Shown piece by piece: positions 1 to 5,863 of a stretch of 7,372 bases of DNA. Origin of the DNA: Candidatus Rhabdochlamydia sp. (GTDB lineage Bacteria > Chlamydiota > Chlamydiia > Chlamydiales > Rhabdochlamydiaceae); NCBI GenBank assembly GCA_030043815.1, contig JASHWX010000102.1, positions 1 to 7,372 on the forward strand, read 5' to 3'. Within the stretch, counting starts at the first letter, position 1. Every line of letters begins with the position of its first letter. Below the pieces are notes generated by a model, which had not been told where the DNA came from, searched no databases, and worked only from the letters and a program-made list of their open reading frames with translations. The position numbers were made by a program, and so were the translations under genes.

Positions 1-762
1 CCTGATATTCCATTCTACAATTTTTCGGGACGTTATCACACTGAGTACATTGACGATTTGAGCGATGAGATGGTCTTGGGCAATTTTCTGAGCAAATTGA
101 TGCAAAAGAACCTCAAATTGGCACAAAAACTCCTCTTAATGCCAAGCGGTCATGAAAAAGATCAAATTCTTATGAGCATTTGCGAAGAAGAACAAAGAGA
201 AAAAAATACCTCAATTGTCAAAATCGATAAACTCTTGTTCAATTCAAATGGCAATGACGGGGTGGTCATCTCCGATAGCCCCAGCAACACATTCAATTAT
301 GCGTATATTCTCGAAAATCCAGACATTCGCAACTTATGCATTCGTGTTGTGAATATGCAATCTAATGGGCTCTATCCCCATCCAACCGCCACTTTGCCGG
401 GCGAGCCTCACGCCGATGTCACCCTTTGCGCAGTTGGAACGGATGTCTATTCCGCTCTTCCCGATGGCGAATATGGAGCTTTAACAGGAAGTTCGATGGC
501 ATCTCCCTTTGCCGCCTCTGTCGCTCTTCTCATCAAAGGAAAAATGCCCCATTTGACGAACGAACAAATCCGGTCCTGTATCCTCGAGAGCGCGACGCCC
601 ATCGTCTTGAGTGAAAATCATGAACCTCGATTGATTGAAAATCCTGAAGATTTGAAAAAGTATCCCCCTGATCAAATCGCCCTGTCCCGCCGTTTCTTCG
701 GAAGGGGCCTATTGAATGCAAAGGGAGCAATCGAAATGGCAAAAAAGACTCCCGACTTATAG
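1..762 (+). CDS. Subtilisin-like serine protease (S8 family), C-terminal part, 5' end outside the window
   Basis: The frame is open from base 1, so the true start lies upstream; the TTG at 58 is only an internal codon. The visible 253 residues are the second half of a subtilase domain. The nucleophile motif GSSMASP contains the catalytic Ser at visible residue 165 (codon 493-495). An NGNDG stretch around residue 85 fits the oxyanion-hole Asn of the family (AAGNDG-like). The closing FGRGLLNAKGAIE matches the usual GxGxxNAxxA end of S8 domains. The catalytic Asp and His would lie upstream and are not visible. Two departures from consensus are seen: the usual APG before the Ser block reads CAVG, and the residue after the Pro of GTSMAxPH is Phe instead of His. 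No domain follows the protease fold. Substrate and cellular location cannot be judged without the N-terminus. An S8 assignment is secure; activity is probable but not shown. Confidence 0.85.
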   Translation, partial: PDIPFYNFSGRYHTEYIDDLSDEMVLGNFLSKLMQKNLKLAQKLLLMPSGHEKDQILMSICEEEQREKNTSIVKIDKLLFNSNGNDGVVISDSPSNTFNYAYILENPDIRNLCIRVVNMQSNGLYPHPTATLPGEPHADVTLCAVGTDVYSALPDGEYGALTGSSMASPFAASVALLIKGKMPHLTNEQIRSCILESATPIVLSENHEPRLIENPEDLKKYPPDQIALSRRFFGRGLLNAKGAIEMAKKTPDL

Positions 763-787
763 TAAGTTATTGATATTAAGTAACTTA
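763..787. repeat. Short inverted repeat after the subtilase gene
   Basis: TAAGTTA (763-769) and TAACTTA (781-787) are perfect inverted 7-mers with an 11-nt loop, directly behind the TAG stop. The stem is A/T-rich and no T-run follows, so it is a poor rho-independent terminator. The right arm could pair instead with AAGTTA at 804-809, giving two mutually exclusive weak hairpins. The region is very AT-rich, so chance is a real possibility. Confidence 0.3.
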
Positions 788-817
788 ACAATTAATTTAT
801 AAAAAGTTAACAAAATC

Positions 818-846
818 TTGAAGAATAATTATATAAATGTTATAAT
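818..846 (+). promoter_or_regulatory. Sigma70-type promoter of the J-domain gene
   Basis: A -35 box TTGAAG (818-823; four of six consensus bases) and a perfect -10 box TATAAT (841-846) are separated by exactly 17 nt. Transcription would start near 852-854, giving a leader of roughly 35-40 nt before the ATG at 890. The location between two same-strand genes suggests that the J-domain gene has its own transcript. Confidence 0.65.
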
Positions 847-857
847 TTAAATTATAA
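840..857. promoter_or_regulatory. 18-bp perfect palindrome over the -10 box, possible operator
   Basis: TTATAATTTAAATTATAA reads the same on both strands. It covers the -10 hexamer and the expected transcription start. A dimeric repressor bound here would block RNA polymerase. The region is extremely AT-rich, which raises the odds of chance palindromes, so the operator role is inference. Confidence 0.35.
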
Positions 858-862
858 AGGCG

Positions 863-891
863 ATAATTAACATAAGGAGTTTAATAATTAT
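863..891 (+). promoter_or_regulatory. Ribosome binding site framed by an inverted repeat
   Basis: TAAGGAG (873-879) is a strong Shine-Dalgarno sequence 10 nt before the ATG at 890 and supports that start. It sits in the loop between ATAATTA (863-869) and TAATTAT (885-891), a perfect 7-bp inverted repeat whose right arm includes the A and U of the start codon. In mRNA this would be a weak A-U stem sequestering the start codon. Binding-site function is well supported; regulation by the stem is speculative. Confidence 0.5.
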
Positions 892-1381
892 GCCATCAAG
901 AATACAAGATAGAATGTCGTTTCCAACCAGTTTTTCTGGTCTGAATCCCTCTCATTTAAAGAAAAGCGCAAATAAGACTACTGCTTTTGTTTTGACAGTG
1001 ATTACAGCGGTTCCCACTAAGCGAAAAATCACTCTCTCCTCGAGAGATGTTCGCCTCCTTTCTCTATATATCGAAGCTCTTAGCAATGTGGAAGCCATTC
1101 AAAAACGCATCATTGCCCGCGCAAAGAAGTCTCAAAGTACTCCCTCTCAGCCGAGTCCCGCAAAACAAGAACGCACACAGCCGGCTGTATCAGGTAAGGC
1201 AGCACACGAAAAAAGAGAGCTTGAGGGCATTTTCGGAACTTCCTTTGAAACGCAGCAAGAAATGAGAGAGGTTTGGAAGAGATGGTGCCGCAAAGGACAT
1301 CCAGACCGAGGCGGAAGCACTCAAGTTTTCCAACGCGTACAAGATCTCATGGAGAGCGTAAAGAGCTCCCTCCGTCCCTAA
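890..1381 (+). CDS. Small protein with C-terminal J-domain (DnaJ-like co-chaperone)
   Basis: The 163-residue protein starts at an ATG with a good ribosome binding site. Residues 1-50 are basic and not recognised. Residues 50-80 look helical. Residues 81-108 form a Ser/Pro/Gln/Lys-rich linker. Residues 109-160 form a compact J-domain: helix I (LEGIFG), a basic helix II at about 121-136, the HPD tripeptide at 137-139 followed by RGG, and helix III at about 146-158. HPD is the established contact that stimulates Hsp70 (DnaK) ATPase, so a role in recruiting DnaK is likely. The Gly/Phe region and zinc-finger domain of true DnaJ are absent, so this is a J-domain-only protein with an unknown client-specific N-terminus. 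The HPDRGG form resembles other small J-proteins. The gene is flanked by its own promoter and terminator, so it is probably monocistronic. There is no signal peptide, and a cytosolic location is expected. Confidence 0.75.
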   Translation: MPSRIQDRMSFPTSFSGLNPSHLKKSANKTTAFVLTVITAVPTKRKITLSSRDVRLLSLYIEALSNVEAIQKRIIARAKKSQSTPSQPSPAKQERTQPAVSGKAAHEKRELEGIFGTSFETQQEMREVWKRWCRKGHPDRGGSTQVFQRVQDLMESVKSSLRP

Positions 1382-1404
1382 GTTTTGAGCGTTTGCTTCA
1401 ATCC

Positions 1405-1433
1405 AACCCAGGCCTCAATGCTTGGGTTTTTTT
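1405..1433 (+). terminator. Rho-independent terminator of the J-domain gene, overlapping the polX 3' end
   Basis: AACCCAGGC (1405-1413) pairs with GCTTGGGTT (1420-1428), with one G-U pair and a 6-nt loop, and a T-run follows through 1433 and again after one A. It lies 23 nt after the TAA of the J-domain gene. The loop holds most of the polX stop codon (1415-1417, opposite strand) and the T-run encodes PolX lysines near its C-terminus. On the minus strand no T-run follows, so it should work only for plus-strand transcription. Confidence 0.85.
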
Positions 1434-3169
1434 ATTTCCTTAAGATATTTTTGGACGTCTTTTAGGGGGCGGGTGTTGAGGATGTGTCTTTTCTCGAGCC
1501 AGCCTTTACGGGCGGCGTTGACTCCGGCGCGATAGAATTGCAGCGTTTCGACGCTGTGGGCATCGGTATTGATGCAGCACATGAGGCCGCGGCTAGAGGC
1601 GGCATGCCAATAGCGCCAGTCCATGTCGAGGCGCTGGGGGTTGGCGTTGAGCTCCATGATTTTTCCATTGGCAATGCAGGCGTCGATGACTTTAGCGACA
1701 TTGACCGAATAGCCTTCTCTGCGAAGGAGGAGGCGGCCGGTCACATGGCCTACCATGGTAGAATAGGGGTTTTCAATGGCGCGGATGATGCGCTTTGTCA
1801 TGGTCTTTTCATCTTGGTTGAGCACGCTATGGACCGAGACGACGACGTAATCGAGCTTGCTTAAGAGTTCATTGGAAAAGTCGAGCTTGCCGCTCGGGAG
1901 GATGTCGCATTCGACGCCGGCGAAGATGTAGGTTTTGTATTTTTTCGAGGCGTTGATTTTGCGGATCTCTTGGAGCTGCTTGAGCACCTGCTCTTCAGTT
2001 TGGCCATTGGCTTGGAAGCTCGATTTGGAGTGGTCGGAGATGCCGATGTACTCCCATCCTAGATTTTCTGCGGCGGCGATCATTTCTTTGAGAGTATTTT
2101 TCCCGTCTGATGCCGTCGTGTGATTGTGAAAGGTGCCTCGGATGTCTTTATTTTCGACGAGTTTGGGGAGCTTTCCTTTTTTGGCGGCTTCGAATTCGCC
2201 CCGATCTTCGCGCAGTTCGGGTGGAATGAAAGAAAGGCCAAGCGCTTTGTATATTTCCTCTTCCGAATCGATCCGCCGGCCTGCGAAAGGGCCTTTTTTC
2301 CGCGGATTGACTGACTCTAGGCCATATTCGCTGAGCGTCAATCCTTTGGCGAGGGCTAAATCGCGGAGCTTGATGTTGTGTTCTTTAGAGCCTGTGATGT
2401 AATTCAATGCAAATTCAAATTGGCTGGGCGGGACAATTCTCAAATCGGACTGCATGCCGCATTTGAGCTTCACGCTTGCTTTTGTCTTGCCTTTGGCAAG
2501 CACGCGCGCGACAAAGGGCTGGGTCGTGAACCAATGGATCACAGATGAGGGATTTGAAGAGCCGACGAGAAAGTCTAAATCGCCGATCGTTTCGAGCTTG
2601 CGGCGCAGGCTGCCTCCGATCTCCAATTGCTTGACAGCTTTTAATTTGCTAAGTGAGGCCATCATCGGTTCTGCGATTTCCATGGCTTCCCACCACAGAT
2701 GCCGCCTTTGATAGGTTTCGAGATGGCCTAATGATTCGAGGATGTTCGCTTGAGTCTTTTCGCCAAATCTGGGCAATTTGGCGACTTTGCCGTCGAGGCA
2801 TGCCTTTTTGAGGTCGTCGATCGATCGGATCTTGAGCTTCTTGGCGAGCACTTTGATCTTTTTGCCGCCAAGCCCCTGGACTTTCAGCAGCTCGAGGACG
2901 CCCGGAGGAGTCGATTTTTTTAATTTCTCGTAAAAGGGAAGACGCCCTGTCTTATAAAGAGTGGTGATTTTATCGGCGAGGTCTTCTCCAATCCCTTCCA
3001 AATCGGAAAGCCTCTTCTCTTTTACCAATGTTTCGAGGTCTTCATCGGTGTTCAAGAGGGCACGGGCGCCATTGCGATAAGCGCGGATGCGAAAGGGATT
3101 TGCCGCTTGCAATTCCAAAAGCACCGCGATCTGTTCAAAAACCTGTGCGATTTCCTTTTTACCCAGCAA
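1415..3169 (-). CDS. polX: DNA polymerase X with PHP 3'-5' exonuclease domain (PolX)
   Basis: The protein has 584 residues, close to the usual length of about 570 for bacterial PolX. Residues 1-150 hold an 8-kDa-like region with helix-hairpin-helix elements (LEGIGEDLADKI at 57-68, VQGLGGKKIKVL at 97-108, LPRFGEKT at 132-139). The family X nucleotidyltransferase core has GGSLRRKLETIGDLDF at 185-200, with catalytic Asp197 and Asp199, and the third Asp at 242 (SDLR). A PHP domain follows from about 343, with all expected metal ligands: His348 and His350, Asp355, Asp379-His380, Glu420, His447, His475, Asp536 and His538. Such enzymes fill short gaps in repair, and the PHP domain removes 3' nucleotides; the Bacillus subtilis enzyme also cuts abasic sites. 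The start is TTG at 3169; a stop at 3182-3184 in the same frame rules out a longer form, and the N-terminus aligns well with the family. It overlaps the preceding small gene by 11 nt and has only a weak ribosome binding site, so translational coupling is likely. It is the last gene of the end-joining cluster. Confidence 0.95.
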   Translation of the reverse strand: MLGKKEIAQVFEQIAVLLELQAANPFRIRAYRNGARALLNTDEDLETLVKEKRLSDLEGIGEDLADKITTLYKTGRLPFYEKLKKSTPPGVLELLKVQGLGGKKIKVLAKKLKIRSIDDLKKACLDGKVAKLPRFGEKTQANILESLGHLETYQRRHLWWEAMEIAEPMMASLSKLKAVKQLEIGGSLRRKLETIGDLDFLVGSSNPSSVIHWFTTQPFVARVLAKGKTKASVKLKCGMQSDLRIVPPSQFEFALNYITGSKEHNIKLRDLALAKGLTLSEYGLESVNPRKKGPFAGRRIDSEEEIYKALGLSFIPPELREDRGEFEAAKKGKLPKLVENKDIRGTFHNHTTASDGKNTLKEMIAAAENLGWEYIGISDHSKSSFQANGQTEEQVLKQLQEIRKINASKKYKTYIFAGVECDILPSGKLDFSNELLSKLDYVVVSVHSVLNQDEKTMTKRIIRAIENPYSTMVGHVTGRLLLRREGYSVNVAKVIDACIANGKIMELNANPQRLDMDWRYWHAASSRGLMCCINTDAHSVETLQFYRAGVNAARKGWLEKRHILNTRPLKDVQKYLKEIKKPKH

Positions 3170-3302
3170 GGCTAATGATCCCTAAGATTCCAATGATAAT
3201 CAAATACACGGCGACAATGTAGTTGAGGATCGGGGGAAAGATCAGAATCAAAATGCCTGCAAGCAATGAAATGACGGGAAAGACCATCGGATGCGCTAGC
3301 AT
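3159..3302 (-). CDS. 47-aa DUF3096-like small membrane protein
   Basis: The ATG at 3302 (minus strand) opens a 47-residue frame ending with TAA at 3159-3161. Nearly the whole protein is hydrophobic: one segment at about residues 7-22 (VFPVISLLAGILILIF), a PPILNY turn at 23-28, and a second segment at about 29-45. The LAGILIL plus LNYIVAVYLIIIGILG pattern is what I know from DUF3096, a family of tiny bacterial inner-membrane proteins of unknown function. A two-helix hairpin in the cytoplasmic membrane is expected. It starts 16 nt after the polymerase gene, with a strong GGAGG, and its 3' end overlaps polX by 11 nt. It is therefore embedded in a DNA repair operon, which is hard to explain by a direct enzymatic role. 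Related small membrane proteins often occur in general stress regulons, which could explain the co-transcription (inference). Confidence 0.8.
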   Translation of the reverse strand: MLAHPMVFPVISLLAGILILIFPPILNYIVAVYLIIIGILGIISLAG

Positions 3303-3308
3303 ATGTTA

Positions 3309-3313
3309 CCTCC
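3309..3313 (-). promoter_or_regulatory. Shine-Dalgarno site of the DUF3096-like gene
   Basis: GGAGG on the minus strand is followed by 6 nt and then the ATG at 3302. It is the clearest ribosome binding site inside the cluster and supports the tiny frame as a real gene. It lies in the 16-nt gap behind the polymerase stop codon. Confidence 0.75.
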
Positions 3314-3318
3314 AAATT

Positions 3319-4191
3319 TCACGTTATTTTTTCGAGTCTTTTTAAACAAGCTTGTAAATTGATCCCTTTACCTAAGACAGCTTTAAATAGATCGCCTTTT
3401 TGAGAAAGCCTTTTAGGGACAGTTTTCAAATTGAAGTCCAAAGGATCGAGGCCGCGCTTCACTTCTTTCCAGAGCAGGGGAGTGGAGATGGGAGCATGGG
3501 GCCTGCCGCGAACAGAGTAAGGGCAGACCATGAGCTGTCCTTTGATATTTTGCAGACAATCGATATACACCTTCTTTTGCCGTTTTTTGGGGAGCCGCTC
3601 GAGCGAGACGATATGCGGAAGCCTGTCGCGGATGATGTGGGCGACGATTTCGGCAAATTGGCGGCTTTGATCATAAGGGTACTTTCCTTGCAGGGGAATG
3701 TAAATGTGCAGGCCGTCGCCTCCCGACGTTTTGCAAAAATGGGGGATCTTGGCCTCCTCGAACAGCTCATGAACAGCGTTTGCCGTCTCAACGACGGCAT
3801 CGAATGCAATCGCTTCAGGATCGAGGTCGAGGACCATATAATCGGGTTTTTCTAAATGCTTGATGGTCGAATTGAATAAGTGCAGCTCGATCGATGCCAA
3901 ATTGGCGACGTAAAGCAGAGTATCGGCATTTTGAGCGACGATATAAGAGATCCGCTTAGCTTCATGCTGAATGGAGGCTGTTTTGACAAAGCGAGGCACT
4001 TTCTCGCCGGCTTCTTTTTGATAAAAATGCTTGCCATCGATCCCATCGGGAAATCGGTGCATCACGAGCGGCCGGTCTTTTAAGTAGGGGAGAATGTAAG
4101 GAGAGACAGCCGCATAGTACTCGATGAAATCGCCCTTGGTGATCTTGTCTTTTTTCCAAAAAACCTTGTCTAGATTACTTAACTTGATCAT
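3319..4191 (-). CDS. ligD: Stand-alone LigD-type polymerase/primase of NHEJ
   Basis: This 290-residue protein matches the LigD polymerase domain (archaeo-eukaryotic primase superfamily) over its whole length. The N-terminus DKVFWKKDKITKGDFIEYY (8-26) and RPLVMHRFPDG (40-50) are family signatures. The metal-binding Asp pair is DLDP at 122-125 (Asp122, Asp124). The nucleotide-binding motif is TSGGDGLHIYIPL at 155-167, including Ser156 and His162. The third catalytic Asp is Asp211 in YIDCLQN. In NHEJ this domain fills gaps, prefers ribonucleotides and helps pair the broken ends. A commonly seen HPW/NPW after the IEL motif reads HLF here (104-106). The ATG overlaps the ligase TGA by 4 nt (ATGA), so it is translationally coupled to the ligase. 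Ligase followed by polymerase is the domain order of the single Bacillus LigD protein, here split in two. The symbol ligD refers to the domain; no phosphoesterase part is present. Confidence 0.92.
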   Translation of the reverse strand: MIKLSNLDKVFWKKDKITKGDFIEYYAAVSPYILPYLKDRPLVMHRFPDGIDGKHFYQKEAGEKVPRFVKTASIQHEAKRISYIVAQNADTLLYVANLASIELHLFNSTIKHLEKPDYMVLDLDPEAIAFDAVVETANAVHELFEEAKIPHFCKTSGGDGLHIYIPLQGKYPYDQSRQFAEIVAHIIRDRLPHIVSLERLPKKRQKKVYIDCLQNIKGQLMVCPYSVRGRPHAPISTPLLWKEVKRGLDPLDFNLKTVPKRLSQKGDLFKAVLGKGINLQACLKRLEKIT

Positions 4192-5078
4192 TCTCTGACG
4201 ACCTCTTTGGGATTTTTATCTATTCTCAATCCCTTGAAAATCGGTTGGCGCATGATTCCATCTTTTGTCCACTCGGCAAAAACCACCTCGCATACAAGCT
4301 TTGGCTTGACCCATGTTGCAGGGGTGCGCGGCGTTTCGTGAAAAGGGCACGTACGGGTGGCGAGCGGGCGCAGATTCCGATACACTTCTTCGAGCAGCTC
4401 TTCGTTGAATCCTCCGCCGACCCGCCCGGCATAAATGAGCTTGCCTTGTTTATAAACCCCGACCAGCAGCCCTCCAAACCGCTTGCGGCTCCCTTTAGGC
4501 GCAGTAAAGCCGCCGATCACGACCTCTTGGCTCATGCTCGTCTTAATCTTGAGCCAATCGGAGCTTCGCTTGCCCTGATAGGGACTATCCCCATTCTTGG
4601 CCATGATCCCTTCCAGCCCATGCTTTTCAGCCGCCAGAAAGAAGGCTTTGCCTTTTTCTTCCACGTACTCGCTCAAGCGAATGGCCCCCTTTTTCTTGCC
4701 GATCAGTTTTTTGAGGATTTTCTTGCGCGCTAAGAGAGGAAGAGACCGCACATCTTTTCCATTGAAAGAGAGGATGTCGAAAACGTAATAGTAGGGGGTG
4801 TCGTGCGTCTTGAGATAATTTTGCAATAGCTGGAAGTTCGAGCGCCCCTTGTCGTCGAGGACGACGATTTCCCCATCGATGACAAAGGTCCCTTTGAGTT
4901 TTTTGAGTGCGTTCACAATGGTCGGATAGCGGGCATTGAATGACTTTTGATTGCGGGAGATCAAACGGACATCTTTGTCTTTAAAGGCAAGGGCGCGATA
5001 GCCGTCCCATTTGATTTCAAAGATCCACCCTTTCCTATCAAAAGGCGCCTTTGTCAACACTGCCAGCATCGGGGTCAT
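4188..5078 (-). CDS. ligD: ATP-dependent DNA ligase, LigD-type, of NHEJ
   Basis: The 296-residue protein contains the adenylation domain and OB-fold of LigD ligases. Motif I is EIKWDGYRA at 21-29, with Lys23 as the adenylated residue. Motif III is VIDGEIV at 66-72, motif IIIa is YYVFDIL at 97-103, motif IV is LEGIMAK at 155-161, and motif V is SDWLKIK at 173-179. The OB-fold runs from about 185 and ends with the FAEWTKDGIMRQP block at 267-279 and GLRIDK, as in LigD enzymes. It seals double-strand breaks held by Ku, using ATP. The start MTPMLA is typical of the domain. The ATG overlaps the ku stop by 4 nt, and the gene's own TGA overlaps the next ATG by 4 nt. There is no N-terminal DNA-binding domain and no phosphoesterase domain. 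All catalytic motifs are intact, so activity is expected. It could be called LigD or simply an NHEJ ligase. Confidence 0.93.
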   Translation of the reverse strand: MTPMLAVLTKAPFDRKGWIFEIKWDGYRALAFKDKDVRLISRNQKSFNARYPTIVNALKKLKGTFVIDGEIVVLDDKGRSNFQLLQNYLKTHDTPYYYVFDILSFNGKDVRSLPLLARKKILKKLIGKKKGAIRLSEYVEEKGKAFFLAAEKHGLEGIMAKNGDSPYQGKRSSDWLKIKTSMSQEVVIGGFTAPKGSRKRFGGLLVGVYKQGKLIYAGRVGGGFNEELLEEVYRNLRPLATRTCPFHETPRTPATWVKPKLVCEVVFAEWTKDGIMRQPIFKGLRIDKNPKEVVRE

Positions 5079-5863
5079 GCAGCCCTGCGCTTCTTCTTAT
5101 GCTCTTCCAAACTCTTCTTCAACAGCGCCATGATGTCGGCGACCTTGGGCGATTTGGGCTCTTTGCCTTTTTTGATCACGACCTTTTTCCCCTTGGCTTT
5201 TTTCTTGATGATCTCTTTGAGCTCATCGGCATAGGTGTCCGAATAATCGCCCGGCTTGAACGGCCGGGTCAGCTGATCGATCAATTCGAGGGCGATATCG
5301 ACCTCTTTTTTTGCCAGCGCTTCCATTTTGGGGATCTCCAAGCCTTTTGGCTGGACGAGCTCGCTATCGTATCTCAGCTGATTTAACACGAGGATATCCC
5401 CATGCGGCTTGATCACGCCCAGATGTTCATGCAGGCGGAACACAAAATGCCCGATGGCTACCTTTTTGGAGCGCTTCAATGCTTCTCGGAGAAGTGCGTA
5501 AGCTTTCGCAGCCCCTTTTTCAGGTTCTAAAAAGTAAGGCGTCTCGTAATAGATCGAGTCGATCTTGTCCTCTTCTGTAAAGTCCAAGATCTCGATCGTG
5601 CGCGACTTCTTGATATCCGCCCTCTCAAAATCCTCATCTGTCAGCACCACATAGTCGCCCTTTTGGTACTCATATCCTTTCACGATATCTTCCCAGGGCA
5701 CTTCTTTGCCGTCTGCTTTGCAGATGCGCGCATAGCGGATCTCGCCCATGTCTTTTTTATGCAACAGCTTGAACTTTAATTCCCGATCGCGGCTCGCCTT
5801 GTAGAGGCGCACCGGAATGTGAATCAACCCAAAACTGATCGCACCTCTCCAAATCGATCTCAT
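5075..5863 (-). CDS. ku: Bacterial Ku protein, DNA end-binding factor of NHEJ
   Basis: The 262-residue protein starts with the hallmark MRSIWRGAISFGLIHIPVRLY. VPWEDIVKGYEY at 55-66, YVVLTDEDFE at 71-80, and YFLEPEKGAAKAYALL at 110-125 are further conserved blocks of the Ku beta-barrel that encircles DNA. VAIGHFVFRLHEHLGVI at 135-151 and the region to about 210 complete the core. The minimal C-terminal segment includes VADIMALLKKSLEE at 241-254, the conserved block implicated in LigD interaction. The segment 216-236 and the last residues (KKKRR) are Lys/Arg-rich; basic tails of this kind are known to affect DNA threading. Length is typical for bacterial Ku. The protein acts as a homodimer on nucleoid DNA ends and recruits the ligase and polymerase encoded just downstream. 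The ATG overlaps the stop of the preceding membrane-protein gene by 4 nt, so its translation probably depends on that gene. Confidence 0.96.
   Translation of the reverse strand: MRSIWRGAISFGLIHIPVRLYKASRDRELKFKLLHKKDMGEIRYARICKADGKEVPWEDIVKGYEYQKGDYVVLTDEDFERADIKKSRTIEILDFTEEDKIDSIYYETPYFLEPEKGAAKAYALLREALKRSKKVAIGHFVFRLHEHLGVIKPHGDILVLNQLRYDSELVQPKGLEIPKMEALAKKEVDIALELIDQLTRPFKPGDYSDTYADELKEIIKKKAKGKKVVIKKGKEPKSPKVADIMALLKKSLEEHKKKRRAA

Noticed and set aside
58..60. TTG at 58 as the start of the protease gene
   Set aside because: The frame is open back to base 1, and a subtilase needs its Asp and His region upstream, so the gene begins before the window.
763..787. Inverted repeat as a terminator of the subtilase gene
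   Set aside because: The stem is short and A/T-rich and there is no T-run behind it, so I list it only as a repeat.
1484..1864. 126-codon open frame on the plus strand inside polX
   Set aside because: It lies wholly within the PolX PHP domain coding region, encodes no recognisable domain, and has no ribosome binding site; polX on the other strand carries every catalytic motif.
3400..3855. 151-codon open frame on the plus strand opposite the NHEJ polymerase gene
   Set aside because: It is an antisense shadow of a gene with full family motifs; the translated product shows no known motif.
4188..4193. Programmed -1 frameshift joining ligase and polymerase
   Set aside because: The local sequence AGAGAATGA has no slippery X-XXY-YYZ heptamer, and the ATGA overlap explains the arrangement as ordinary reinitiation.
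4245..4733. 162-codon open frame on the plus strand opposite the ligase gene
   Set aside because: Antisense shadow of the ligase, whose motifs I to V are all intact in the other frame.
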